Assembly (NCBI RefSeq): GCF_001813675.1
Contig: NZ_KV813650.1
Location: 96,879-160,878 of the forward strand
Length of the DNA: 64,000 nt
Source: Streptococcus sp. HMSC078D09
GTDB taxonomy: Bacteria > Bacillota > Bacilli > Lactobacillales > Streptococcaceae
Reading direction: 5' to 3'
Shown here: positions 1 to 10,538 of the stretch, piece by piece
How the letters are laid out: every line of letters starts with the position of its first letter
How positions within the stretch are numbered: the first letter of the stretch is position 1
Made by a program: the position numbers and the translations under genes
The notes under the pieces: model-generated
What the model saw: only the letters and a program-made list of their open reading frames with translations
Told to the model about the DNA's origin: nothing
The model's database searches: none

Positions 1-2161
<2,161 letters not shown>

Positions 2162-2173
2162 GGAGTAATTAAA

Positions 2174-2476
2174 ATGAATATTGGATTGTTTTGTGCAGCA
2201 GGTATGTCAACAAGTATTTTGGTTGAGCGTATGAAAGAAGCGGCTCAGAAAAAAGGGAAAGATGCAACAATTGCAGCTTATTCCATCAGTGAATTGGAAC
2301 AAAGAGTTGGAGATATTGATGTGGCTCTATTAGGCCCACAGGTTGGTTTCCAACTTGAAAAAGCAAAAGAAATTTGTGCTTCTCACAATGTTCCTGTAGA
2401 AGTGATTGCAATGGCTGATTATGGCACTGTAAACGGTATGGCAGTTCTTAAACAAGCTTACATGATGAAAAAATAA
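2174..2476 (+). CDS. PTS system lactose/cellobiose-family IIB component
   Basis: A 100-residue cytoplasmic phosphotransfer protein of the lactose/cellobiose PTS family. The phosphocysteine is Cys7 in the loop LFCAAGMSTSILVERM, the usual IIB active-site pattern. It takes phosphate from IIA (the gene at 3814) and passes it to the sugar carried by IIC (the gene at 2484). An AAGGAGTAATTAAA ribosome site precedes the ATG. Position between the glucosidase and IIC supports a beta-glucoside (cellobiose-like) substrate. Confidence 0.95.
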   Translation: MNIGLFCAAGMSTSILVERMKEAAQKKGKDATIAAYSISELEQRVGDIDVALLGPQVGFQLEKAKEICASHNVPVEVIAMADYGTVNGMAVLKQAYMMKK

Positions 2477-2483
2477 GGAGAAG

Positions 2484-3800
2484 ATGATGAAGGATAAACT
2501 AATTAAAAAGTTTGTTGATCGGATGATGGCCTTTGTCAATACCAAAGGTGTAACAGCGATAAAAGATGGTATTGTTTTCTCTATGCCATTGTTGATTGTT
2601 GGCTCCATCTTTCTTATCTTGGCCAATTTTCCAGTTCCAGCTCTAGCAACGATGTTAGAAACTAGTGGTATTACCCCTGTTCTCAATCAAGCAATTGGTG
2701 CGACCTTTAATATCAGTGCGATTGTAACAGTCATTGGGATTGCGTATACCTATGCTAAGCTAGAAAAACAGGAGCCGCTTGGGGCAGGTGTCATTGCCTT
2801 AGCAGTTTTCTTGCTAATCCAGCCCTCCAGTTTGATTTCTAAAAATGGGGATGTAGTTGGTAACATTATTCTGAAGGATTGGACTTCCGGGAAAGGGATG
2901 ATTGGTGCCATTATCGTTGGTTTGATTGTAGGAGCAAGCTATTCTTGGTTTTTGAAGAAAAATATCAAAATCAAAATGCCAGATGGCGTACCAACTGGTG
3001 TAGCCAACGCATTTTCAGCCTTGATTCCTGCTACTGTTATCATCACAGCGGCAACGATCTTTGTCGGACTTGTTGAACAATTGTTTAAGGTCACAACGAT
3101 TGAAGTGATTTATAATCTTATTCAAACACCAATGCAAGGCTTGACTGACTCATTGTTTGGTGCGGTGCTTATGTGTTTCCTTGTACCATTCTTATGGATG
3201 TTTGGGGTGCACGGCTCAACTGTAGTTGGTGGCATCATGAGTGGCTTGCTACAGGCGAATGCTTTGGAAAACCAAGCCATTTTAGATAAGGGCCTTGAAT
3301 TAAATCTAGCCAATGGTGGTCATATTGTGACGATTCAATTTTTTGATCAATTTATCAATGTTACAGGTGCCGGGATTACGATTGGTTTGGTAGTTTACAT
3401 GGTTGCATTTGCAAAATCAAAACAACTAAAAATTCTTGGACGTCTTGAAATGGTTCCAGCCATCTTTAATATCAATGAGCCGGTGCTCTTTGGTTTGCCG
3501 ATTGTAATGAATCCAGTTTTAGCAATTCCCTTTATATTAACGCCTATTTTATCTTGTATCATCCAGTATTCAGCGATTTATTTTGGACTGACACCTATGT
3601 ATGGTGCCGTTCAAGTTCCGTGGACTTGTCCTCCAATTATTTCAGGATTTATCATCGGTGGTTGGAAAACAGCCTTGTTGCAAACACTTATTTTGGTTAT
3701 GTCTTTCTTTGTTTATTATCCGTTTATTAAACAGATGGATAAACAAGCTTTACAAGCTGAAATACAAGAAACAAGCGATTTAGAAGACGAAGATTGGTAA
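2484..3800 (+). CDS. PTS system lactose/cellobiose-family IIC permease
   Basis: Integral membrane sugar channel of the PTS, 438 residues with about ten hydrophobic segments. The signature NINEPVLFGLPIVMNP near residue 330 is the substrate-site motif of the lactose/cellobiose IIC family, and GVHGSTVVGG near 245 is also typical. There is no fused IIB or IIA domain; those are separate genes on either side. Two ATGs are adjacent (2484 and 2487), both served by AAGGAGAA. The protein ends in a short acidic cytoplasmic tail (EIQETSDLEDEDW). Likely substrate: a beta-glucoside disaccharide, inferred from the GH1 neighbour. Confidence 0.95.
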   Translation: MMKDKLIKKFVDRMMAFVNTKGVTAIKDGIVFSMPLLIVGSIFLILANFPVPALATMLETSGITPVLNQAIGATFNISAIVTVIGIAYTYAKLEKQEPLGAGVIALAVFLLIQPSSLISKNGDVVGNIILKDWTSGKGMIGAIIVGLIVGASYSWFLKKNIKIKMPDGVPTGVANAFSALIPATVIITAATIFVGLVEQLFKVTTIEVIYNLIQTPMQGLTDSLFGAVLMCFLVPFLWMFGVHGSTVVGGIMSGLLQANALENQAILDKGLELNLANGGHIVTIQFFDQFINVTGAGITIGLVVYMVAFAKSKQLKILGRLEMVPAIFNINEPVLFGLPIVMNPVLAIPFILTPILSCIIQYSAIYFGLTPMYGAVQVPWTCPPIISGFIIGGWKTALLQTLILVMSFFVYYPFIKQMDKQALQAEIQETSDLEDEDW

Positions 3801-3813
3801 GAGAGGCATTAAA

Positions 3814-4134
3814 ATGGACGAAAAAGTACTCGAAGTGTGTTTTCAAATTATCACCTATGTAGGAACAGCAAAATCTATGTACATCGATGCTATTCAATTG
3901 GCTAAGCAGGGTGAATTTGAGCAGGCTAAAGATAGAATTAAACAAGGCGAAGAAGCATTTGTACAGGGACACAATGCTCACCACTCACTTTTGACAAAAG
4001 AAATGAATGGGGAATTAAACCAAACAGGTCTAATTCTGATGCACGCTGAGGATCAGTTATTGAGTGCAGAAGGTTTTCGAACGATTGCTGAGGAATTTAT
4101 AGCAGTCTATAAACGCTTTGAGGAAGGTAAATAG
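3814..4134 (+). CDS. PTS system lactose/cellobiose-family IIA component
   Basis: A 106-residue helical phosphocarrier that receives phosphate from HPr and donates it to the IIB at 2174. The phosphorylated histidine is His77 in LILMHAEDQLL, matching the VHAQDHL pattern of LacF/CelC proteins. It sits 13 bases after IIC with a GAGAGGC ribosome site. This order (hydrolase-IIB-IIC-IIA) makes the operon a complete uptake and cleavage unit for one class of sugar. Confidence 0.94.
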   Translation: MDEKVLEVCFQIITYVGTAKSMYIDAIQLAKQGEFEQAKDRIKQGEEAFVQGHNAHHSLLTKEMNGELNQTGLILMHAEDQLLSAEGFRTIAEEFIAVYKRFEEGK

Positions 4135-4162
4135 AGCAAGTTATGAAAGTAAAAATTAAGCA

Positions 4163-4453
4163 ATGTTAATTACCTATTCAGACAGTCTTGGAAAAAATCT
4201 GAAAGACTTGAAGCAGGTCTTAGAAGGCCCTTTGAAAGATGTGGTCGGTGGTGTCCACATTCTTCCCTTCTTTCCATCGTCAGGCGACCGCGGGTTTGCA
4301 CCCGTGGACTATACCAAGGTTGATGAGGGTTTTGGAGATTGGAGCGATATTGAGGCACTCAGTCAAGACTACTATCTCATGTTTGATTTCATGATTAACC
4401 ATATCTCAGCCAAGTCGCCTTATTTCCTTGATTTCCTAGAAAAGAAAGATGAT
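4163..4453 (+). pseudogene. gtfA: Sucrose phosphorylase, N-terminal fragment
   Basis: Ninety-seven codons match the start of GH13 sucrose phosphorylase: [15 protein letters not shown], then [17 protein letters not shown], then [16 protein letters not shown]. Family members are about 480 residues, so roughly four fifths is missing. The match stops abruptly after LEKKDD; the frame then runs through about 30 unrelated codons to a stop at 4549. The catalytic Asp and Glu lie in the lost part, so no activity is expected. It starts 28 bases after the PTS IIA gene and may be transcribed with it. Naming is secure for the fragment. Confidence 0.85.
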
Positions 4454-4748
4454 CCGCCCATGCGACAAGGTGAAACCGAAGGTCGAGAAGGTATCATGGG
4501 GTATAGGTCTCATAGAATGAGGAGGGAAACAGACGAAACGATACGGTAACAGAGAACTGCATAGTGTGGTGATGCCTTTTACCGACTGATATAGGATTGT
4601 AGAGATGGTAAACTGGATAGGATTTTGGTCAAGTTGAGTAGTTATTTTGACAGGAATATCATGTGCCAATTTCTCGACAACATCACAATCTCAGGAAGTG
4701 GGCAGATTCCTGTAACTTTCCTTGAAGGAAGAGAAGTTGACTTGTAGG
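4454..4748 (+). other. Unassigned debris between the gtfA stump and a terminator
   Basis: About 300 bases with no convincing gene. One short open stretch at 4660-4747 ends in VTFLEGREVDL and a stop just before the terminator, so it may be the last codons of another deleted gene. No transposase or inverted-repeat ends were recognised. Confidence 0.3.
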
Positions 4749-4780
4749 AAACTGCAATCGAAAGGTTGCAGTTTTTTGTG
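4749..4780 (+). terminator. Rho-independent terminator ending the PTS/gtfA region
   Basis: An 11-bp stem AAACTGCAATC / GGTTGCAGTTT (one G-U) with a GAAA loop is followed by T6. It is the first strong terminator after the PTS operon. Confidence 0.9.
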
Positions 4781-4788
4781 TTGTTTCG

Positions 4789-4797
4789 TGGTATAAT
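4789..4797 (+). promoter_or_regulatory. Extended -10 promoter
   Basis: TGGTATAAT lies 52 bases before the ATG of the zinc-ribbon protein. No good -35 is visible, as is common for TGn-extended promoters. Confidence 0.55.
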
Positions 4798-4848
4798 ATG
4801 CTAAAACGATAAACGGTAAGATTGGTTACTAGCTGTAGGAGTTATATT

Positions 4849-5922
4849 ATGGGTAAGTGGACTTGTCAATGCGGATATCCAATGAATGACCATGCTGCTC
4901 CAGACCCGAATGCTTTTTCGGTATTCTCGGATGAGTTATGGGAAGAGATAACGGATACCGCAGATGAAAATAATAAGATTGATTATTATGATATTACTGA
5001 TGCTTCGTACTATGCTTGGCAATGTCCAAATTGTCATAGCTTGATGGTATTCGGTGAGGATGAGAATCCAAATCGTTATACTTTCTATAAGTGGATAGAT
5101 TTAGATAGTAAAGAGAAGGAGCTATCTGATCAAGAAACTGATTCAAATTCATCAGATATAGTTTACAGAGTTGCATCAGTCACTTTTTCAGAGTTTGGTG
5201 AGGAATACATCTATATTTGTGAGGATGAATCAATCAGGGAAGACCATTTTGTGGTTGTACCTGTTGGAATCAACGACGTTGAAAAGATTGCTCATGTTGT
5301 GAAGATATATCAGGCTTCGCAAAAAGACATCTCATATCCAATTGACAAGTTAAAGCGTGTGATTAAGCGTTACTCTGATTTTGATAAAGGGAAAGCAAGA
5401 GAGATTGCAGCTGAATTATTAAGGTCAGGTCGATGTTTGCAAATAAATGATTTTTCTAAATCAGTAGCAACAGACGAATATTTTGATATTTTGCACAATA
5501 AACTTGGATACTGGTGGTTGGAACTGAATGGCGTTCCCATTCCAATGAAGGTTATCCTATTGAATACCAATTATGAAAAGTATCACGTTGACTGCGCTAT
5601 ACATATCAAACCTTACAATATGCACTATAGTACTTTCCAATCGTTAAAGTTATGTACCGACTTTGAGATTGACGCTTCCCGCTGGGTTGATGTCATTTCT
5701 TATGAATATGTTTGGGGAAATTACTGGGAACTTGATGGTATCCAGTTTGGGATAACCTGTCAGGAATCATCAGAGGAGGATGAAGTGACACTTGGCAAAT
5801 ACAGTCGTGTCCCATATTATAAGGACTGGCATCCAGATTGGAGCTATAGCTACGGTTTTAATGTAGCTTGGAAACCACATGAATCTGATGAAGACTTATC
5901 GGTAGGTTTTTACATTTCTTAA
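4849..5922 (+). CDS. Orphan protein with N-terminal zinc ribbon
   Basis: A 357-residue soluble, acidic protein that I do not recognise as a whole. The first ~60 residues carry CQCGYP and CPNCHS, a four-cysteine zinc ribbon split by an acidic segment. A middle part, about residues 105-175, has the look of a small beta-barrel module (DHFVVVPVGINDVEKIAHVVK, broken here to keep it short, then YPIDKLKRVIKR). The remainder is rich in Trp and Tyr (GYWWLELNG, WHPDWSYSYGF). The ATG at 4849 has a TAGGAG site and is preferred to the upstream in-frame GTG-like start. The Trp/Tyr-rich acidic style resembles toxin-immunity proteins, but this is only an impression. Confidence 0.7.
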   Translation: MGKWTCQCGYPMNDHAAPDPNAFSVFSDELWEEITDTADENNKIDYYDITDASYYAWQCPNCHSLMVFGEDENPNRYTFYKWIDLDSKEKELSDQETDSNSSDIVYRVASVTFSEFGEEYIYICEDESIREDHFVVVPVGINDVEKIAHVVKIYQASQKDISYPIDKLKRVIKRYSDFDKGKAREIAAELLRSGRCLQINDFSKSVATDEYFDILHNKLGYWWLELNGVPIPMKVILLNTNYEKYHVDCAIHIKPYNMHYSTFQSLKLCTDFEIDASRWVDVISYEYVWGNYWELDGIQFGITCQESSEEDEVTLGKYSRVPYYKDWHPDWSYSYGFNVAWKPHESDEDLSVGFYIS

Positions 5923-6087
5923 AGTGATAAATTCGTTCAATCATATAATAACAAAGCCATACTAGTCACTTTTCGTTCGATAATATAGATGTTTGCTAGC
6001 ATCACATGTTGAGGCAGTATCACTGCTTGTTCAAAATGATTTAATATGGATGTATCTAGTGAAAATCCCACAGTAAGGAGTTTAAAT

Positions 6088-6873
6088 ATGAAATTCCATG
6101 AATTTGGTGATAGGAATTTGCCTCCTATCTTACTGATACATGGCGGTGGTAGTTCTTGGTGGAATTATCTTCGTCAAGCACGGATCTTATCAAAAGACTA
6201 CCGTGTTATTCTACCCACTTTGAATGGCCACGGCGAAGAATATCAACTCGATTATGTTTCTACTGAAGATTCTGCTTTGGAGATCCTAGACTATGTCAAA
6301 GCAAACTGTGGTGGGAAGTTGTTTGCGATCGGTGGTGTTTCACTTGGTGGTCAAATTGCTATGGAGCTTTTGTCAATAGACAGCAATATAGCTGAGAAAG
6401 CCATCATAGACGGAAGCCTCTGTATTCCTCAACCGGGCTTAGCTAAAATCAGCATCTTTCTAGTAGCTCTATTTGGTAAACTGATGTTCAGTAAATTCTC
6501 TTGCAAACTTCAATTAAGCATGATGACCAAACTCTATCCTAAACTGGCTTATCCAGAGGAAATAAAAGCTTATTATCTAGAGGATCTGCCAAGGACACCT
6601 ATCAAAACATTGGTGACCATTTACAAAACCTATATGGGGCGTTACAAGTTGAAGGACACAATTTCTGCTAGCAAGGCCCAGGTTCTGTATATCTATGGTG
6701 AAAAAGAATTGAACTGTGTGAAAGCATCGGCGAAATTATTTCAGCAGCTACATCCCAACACGATCCTGTATGAAGCAAAGGGCTATAACCATGGCTATTT
6801 ATCAGCTTACCTGCCTCAAGAGTGGATTGATTTGGTTGAGCCGTTTTTAAAGAGTGATCCATTGGAAATCTGA
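6088..6873 (+). CDS. Alpha/beta hydrolase
   Basis: A 261-residue cytoplasmic alpha/beta-hydrolase-fold protein of unknown substrate. The oxyanion segment is LLIHGGGSSWWN, the nucleophile is Ser85 in GVSLGG (GxSxG), the acid is probably in the YIYGEKE strand, and the histidine is in GYNHGYL near the C-terminus. The ATG at 6088 is preceded by AAGGAG; an earlier in-frame ATG at 6046 has no ribosome site. The gene lies 21 bases before an ADP-ribosylglycohydrolase gene and they are probably co-transcribed. Confidence 0.85.
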   Translation: MKFHEFGDRNLPPILLIHGGGSSWWNYLRQARILSKDYRVILPTLNGHGEEYQLDYVSTEDSALEILDYVKANCGGKLFAIGGVSLGGQIAMELLSIDSNIAEKAIIDGSLCIPQPGLAKISIFLVALFGKLMFSKFSCKLQLSMMTKLYPKLAYPEEIKAYYLEDLPRTPIKTLVTIYKTYMGRYKLKDTISASKAQVLYIYGEKELNCVKASAKLFQQLHPNTILYEAKGYNHGYLSAYLPQEWIDLVEPFLKSDPLEI

Positions 6874-6894
6874 TATGCTGTAAGGAGGAATCTT

Positions 6895-7749
6895 ATGTTA
6901 GGAGCAATAGTAGGAGACATTGTAGGTTCTGTTTACGAATGGGGCAATATTAAATCGAAAGACTTTCCATTATTTCGTGAGGATTGTTTTTTCACGGACG
7001 ATACGGTTATGACATGTGCTGTTGCTGAAGCCATCATGAACGGTGGTCAGAAGAATAACTTTATTGATGCCATGAAGAAATATGGTAGGATGTATCCTGA
7101 TGCTGGGTACGGGCCTAGGTTTAATACATGGATTCAAAGCAATGATTGTTCCCCTTATAATAGCTTTGGCAATGGTTCTGCCATGCGTGTTTCTCCTTGT
7201 GCTTGGGTGATGGATTGTGGTTTCTGTGCAAGAACAGGTACTTGGCCATCTAGTAGAAATCTTGTGAGAATTTCTGCAGAGGTGACTCATAACCATCCAG
7301 AGGGTGTCAAAGGAGCTATGGCGACGTCTGATGCTATCTTTTTGTGTCGTTATTACTTTGGAGGCTACTGTGGCGACCACGAGCAACCAATCAATGATGA
7401 TCCGGCAGAATGTAAGAGACGCATCAAGGAATACATAGAGAAAGAGTACGGATATAACCTTTCTCAATCACTCGATGACATTCGTCCTAATTATCATTTC
7501 AACGAAACCTGTCAGGATACGGTACCTCAAGCCATCATTGCTTTTCTTGAAAGTACAGATTTTGAAGATGCTATTCGAAATGCCATCTCTCTTGGTGGGG
7601 ATAGTGATACTCTTGCTGCCATCACCGGGAGTATAGCAGAGGCCGCATATGGTATCCCTGATTGGATTAAGGATAAAGCCTATACCTATTTAGATGAGCC
7701 TTTAAAAGATGTGCTTAGCCGATGGGAGCAAGAAGTTTCAATAACATAA
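6895..7749 (+). CDS. ADP-ribosylglycohydrolase family protein
   Basis: A 284-residue DraG/ARH-type protein. These enzymes remove ADP-ribose from proteins or small molecules using two magnesium ions. The metal ligands are visible in FTDDTVMT near residue 40 and in GGDSDTLAAI near 235. GNGSAMRVSP near 96 and THNHPEGVKGA near 130 are also family hallmarks. An AAGGAGG site lies 7 bases before the ATG. No ADP-ribosyltransferase is visible nearby, so the target is unknown; a role against incoming ADP-ribosylating toxins or in phage conflict is possible but unsupported. Confidence 0.9.
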   Translation: MLGAIVGDIVGSVYEWGNIKSKDFPLFREDCFFTDDTVMTCAVAEAIMNGGQKNNFIDAMKKYGRMYPDAGYGPRFNTWIQSNDCSPYNSFGNGSAMRVSPCAWVMDCGFCARTGTWPSSRNLVRISAEVTHNHPEGVKGAMATSDAIFLCRYYFGGYCGDHEQPINDDPAECKRRIKEYIEKEYGYNLSQSLDDIRPNYHFNETCQDTVPQAIIAFLESTDFEDAIRNAISLGGDSDTLAAITGSIAEAAYGIPDWIKDKAYTYLDEPLKDVLSRWEQEVSIT

Positions 7750-7780
7750 CAGAGATTAGATAAAGACAATCAAAAACACT

Positions 7781-7816
7781 AAAGCGACGGGATAAGTAAC
7801 AATCTCGTCGCTTTTG
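7781..7816. terminator. Shared terminator between convergent genes
   Basis: AAAGCGACG / CGTCGCTTT form a 9-bp stem with a 16-base loop; T4 follows on the plus side and a T-rich stretch on the minus side. It separates the ADP-ribosylglycohydrolase gene from the convergent ABC operon. Confidence 0.7.
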
Positions 7817-7853
7817 CTTAAAAGTTAATGTTGCCATGGATTTATTCAGGCAC

Positions 7854-8570
7854 CTAGTTAGATTTTTGCTGATTCAAGAGGAGGATACAAGTCATTACTG
7901 AGATACAGGATACAAGAATCAGATACCAAAGGTTTTCAAGACCAAAACCATAATCGACCATCAATCGGAATCCCCAAGAAGCGGGGAAAAGACGCCCTAT
8001 TACTTGGAGAAAATCAGGCAGTAAGGTGATGGGAAACATGATTCCTGAGAGCATAATTGATGGTAAAAAGATAAGTTGTGCTATCATGGTCAGCTTTGCT
8101 TGATTATTAACAGTAAGACCCAGTATACTTCCGATACTCAACGATACAAAAATGTAGATGGCAAGCGCGAGAAAGAATAAGGGAAATTGACTTGGTAGAT
8201 TTGCTTTAAATAAAATTGGAGCAAGTAGTAGGATCGCCATGCAGGTAATCATCAAATGAACAAAGGCAGAGAGGACCATTGTCACCAATCCTAAATGAAT
8301 AGGCACACCATTTGCTTTATAAATCTTTTTTATGTCGCTTCCGTATATTTCAATCAAGGAAGGCGGTAAACCGAGAAAGGATCCCATTGAAACACTCATG
8401 ACAATCATTGACTGTATAAGTGTGCTATCCATTTCAGGCATAACGGAAGTAAAAATACCACCCATGAGAAGAAAGAAAATAAGCGGTACAATATAGTAAG
8501 TAACCAAGAGAGACTTACTTCGTATGTCCAATTTCCACTGTAATGTTAGGCTATATAAAAACCCAGTCAT
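7854..8570 (-). CDS. ABC-2 type transporter permease
   Basis: A 238-residue membrane protein with six predicted hydrophobic helices, of the ABC-2 export type. The long segment IMLSGIMFPITLLPDFLQ before the last helices is typical of drug or lipid exporters of this family. It is the last gene of a three-gene operon (MerR regulator, ATPase, permease); its start overlaps the ATPase stop by 4 bases, indicating translational coupling. The substrate is unknown; with a MerR regulator, a drug or membrane-active compound is plausible. Confidence 0.9.
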   Translation of the reverse strand: MTGFLYSLTLQWKLDIRSKSLLVTYYIVPLIFFLLMGGIFTSVMPEMDSTLIQSMIVMSVSMGSFLGLPPSLIEIYGSDIKKIYKANGVPIHLGLVTMVLSAFVHLMITCMAILLLAPILFKANLPSQFPLFFLALAIYIFVSLSIGSILGLTVNNQAKLTMIAQLIFLPSIMLSGIMFPITLLPDFLQVIGRLFPASWGFRLMVDYGFGLENLWYLILVSCISVMTCILLLNQQKSN

Positions 8571-9382
8571 TCCAAACCCCTCCTTGCCATTTCGATGAAA
8601 TGCTGCTCCAGTGTGCCACGATCAACCTTGATATCCAATATCTGGATATTTTTCTGTTTGCATTCTTCCAATAATGAAATCAAAGTGTCCTCGATCGTAT
8701 CTGTTTCAAAAGATTCCTCTCCGTCCCGGGTCTTTAAATGAATGAAATATTTTCTTCCCAACCTGTCTGTCAGTTCTGAAGGAGTACCACAAAATACGAT
8801 CTTTCCACTATTCAAAATAGCAATGCGGTCACATAAGGTTTCAACTTCGGCCATATCGTGGCTTGCCAAAACAATTGTCTTGCCCTGTGATTTGAGCTTT
8901 CGGATTTGTTCATGGAGGGACAGTCTTCCTTCAACATCAAGTCCCGCCGTCGGTTCATCGAGAAAAATAATATCTGGATTACTGATAAGTGCAAGAGCAA
9001 GATGTAATCTTCTTTTTTGCCCAGTGGATAATTCTATGTATTGCGACTCTTCAATTTCTTTTATGCCAAGGGCCTTTATCATAGCATCATCAATGTATGT
9101 ATGATTCCATTTTGCAAATATCTTTATGGCTTCCATTGGTTTGATGTGGGCGGGTAGAGAGGAGGACTGTAGTTGAATTCCGGTTTTCCCGTTTACAACG
9201 ATAGTGCCTCCGTCATATTTTCTCAGACCTTCGATACATTCAAGCGTTGTTGTTTTACCAGCTCCATTCACTCCGAGCAGAGCAAAGATTTCTCCTTGTT
9301 TGATTTGAAAATCGAGACCTCTAAGAACCATATTGCTACCATAACTTTTCTTTAATCCAGAAACCTCTATTGCGTCTTTCAT
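8567..9382 (-). CDS. ABC transporter ATP-binding protein
   Basis: A 271-residue ATPase with Walker A GVNGAGKTT near residue 40, signature LSTGQKRRL near 120, Walker B IIFLDEPTAGLD near 140 and the H-loop LASHDMAEVE. The 60-residue C-terminal tail is common in ABC-2 drug-exporter ATPases. It pairs with the permease at 7854, and its ATG overlaps the stop of the MerR gene by 4 bases. Confidence 0.95.
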   Translation of the reverse strand: MKDAIEVSGLKKSYGSNMVLRGLDFQIKQGEIFALLGVNGAGKTTTLECIEGLRKYDGGTIVVNGKTGIQLQSSSLPAHIKPMEAIKIFAKWNHTYIDDAMIKALGIKEIEESQYIELSTGQKRRLHLALALISNPDIIFLDEPTAGLDVEGRLSLHEQIRKLKSQGKTIVLASHDMAEVETLCDRIAILNSGKIVFCGTPSELTDRLGRKYFIHLKTRDGEESFETDTIEDTLISLLEECKQKNIQILDIKVDRGTLEQHFIEMARRGLE

Positions 9383-10182
9383 GGTTCTACCTCCTCAAAG
9401 GGATTTGTTCCAAGCCTTGAAAAATAGACTTGTAAAGCAGGCCCTAAATAATCATTAACGATTTTTTGCTTTTCTTCCCAAGCGTTTGAGGCGGTATCGA
9501 TATTCCCTATCTCCATCAACTTCGGAAGCATGCTCATATCACCATTTGTAAACTCCATAATCAAGCTCCAGTATTCTTGCACAACCTGTTGGCATTGTTC
9601 GCTTTCAGCTGGTACGTTTTCTTTCTGAAGCTCCACGATTTGATCACTTAGGCGGTTCAACCTATCCATAAAATCTTGCCCGCTTTTCTTGTCAAATCGA
9701 CTGCGTATCTGGTCGAGCGTATCATCATCAAAGCGCTTAATGAGAGAGTAGGAGTCATTCTTCATCTGTAGATTGACAATAATGTCTGCATACTTCTTAA
9801 AATTAACCGTCTGTATTTGTAAAACTTCTGCCTTTAACTGCTCTATTGCGACTAAAGAATCCTTAAGTTGTTCAATATTTTTACGAAGAATATCTGCTTG
9901 CTCTGTAAGAGCATTGGCAACATCATCAGGTGTTTTCAAAGAGATCAAACGCCCCTTTATATCCTTGAGAGAAAAGCCTAATGATTTTAATGATAGAATC
10001 TGATGGAGTAGCACTATATCTTTATCGGTATAAAGCCTGCGACCTCCCTCACTTTCTGCCGATGGGGAAAGTAGCCCCTCTTTATCGTAATATTGTAGAG
10101 TACGGATGGTAATGCCCATTTTCTTAGCAAGTTCCCCCACTGTCATAAATCCTTCCGGAATTGCTCTATATTTAGCCATCAT
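9379..10182 (-). CDS. MerR-family transcriptional regulator of the ABC exporter
   Basis: A 267-residue regulator. The winged helix-turn-helix MTVGELAKKMGITIRTLQYY plus the wing GGRRLYTDKDIVLL is at residues 12-60, then a dimerisation coiled coil (about 75-125), then a helical domain of about 130 residues like the ligand-binding part of TipA-type regulators. I chose the ATG at 10182 because AGGAGGTG precedes it by 7 bases; an ATG five codons upstream overlaps that site. The promoter in front has the 19-base spacer typical of MerR-activated promoters, so the operon is probably autoregulated. Confidence 0.9.
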   Translation of the reverse strand: MMAKYRAIPEGFMTVGELAKKMGITIRTLQYYDKEGLLSPSAESEGGRRLYTDKDIVLLHQILSLKSLGFSLKDIKGRLISLKTPDDVANALTEQADILRKNIEQLKDSLVAIEQLKAEVLQIQTVNFKKYADIIVNLQMKNDSYSLIKRFDDDTLDQIRSRFDKKSGQDFMDRLNRLSDQIVELQKENVPAESEQCQQVVQEYWSLIMEFTNGDMSMLPKLMEIGNIDTASNAWEEKQKIVNDYLGPALQVYFSRLGTNPFEEVEP

Positions 10183-10201
10183 TACCCACCTCCTCATACC
10201 T

Positions 10202-10232
10202 ATTATACATCATGACGTAAGGTCATAAACAA
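10202..10232 (-). promoter_or_regulatory. MerR-type promoter with 19-base spacer
   Basis: Read on the minus strand: TTGTTT, 19 bases, TATAAT, with the dyad TGAC-N5-GTCA (10213-10225) between the two boxes. Over-long spacers holding a dyad are the hallmark of MerR-activated promoters. The start codon of the MerR gene lies 20 bases downstream. Confidence 0.75.
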
Positions 10233-10380
10233 GGAGTTTTAATAAAATTTAAACTGTAAATCTTTTAGCATTAATGAAGAATCTCATAAAAAATATAGAC
10301 TTGATGAATTGGTGAGCTTGTTTTCTATTTCAAAAGGTTATTTGGTCCAATAATAAATATCTGATATGTGAGTGGAAACG

Positions 10381-10389
10381 TGTTATAAT
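10381..10389 (+). promoter_or_regulatory. Extended -10 promoter in front of a gene relic
   Basis: TGTTATAAT precedes an AGAGGAGG ribosome site at about 10403-10410 and the relic of an RDD-type gene. It may now drive the small gene at 10539. Confidence 0.5.
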
Positions 10390-10400
10390 TGAGGATGAGA

Positions 10401-10470
10401 CAAGAGGAGGTAAGCTGGTGAAATTTTTAGCAATCAATCCTATTTAGTAAAAAGAATGCTTGAATCTCTA
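10401..10470 (+). pseudogene. Relic of an RDD-family gene (start only)
   Basis: AGAGGAGG, then GTG at 10418, then codons for KFLAINPI, then TAG. The intact gene at 22893 begins MKMLAINPI with nearly the same bases, and the following bases here (AAAAAGAATG, then CTTGAAT) still match its KKRMIE segment after a small deletion. Nothing recognisable follows. This is a decayed paralogue or recombination scar; within 10183-10538 I see no other gene. Confidence 0.65.
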
Positions 10471-10538
10471 TCCTCACGTGTTGAGTATATTAGTTTGCTA
10501 AAAAACTATCTTCTATCTAAATATTGAAAGGATTAATG

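Noticed and set aside
4454-4748. Group II intron or IS remnant after the gtfA stump
   Set aside because: No domain V-like hairpin, no reverse transcriptase or transposase fragment, and no flanking direct repeats could be recognised.
6970-7467. 165-codon minus-strand open frame
   Set aside because: Shadow of the ADP-ribosylglycohydrolase gene, whose metal motifs are intact on the plus strand.
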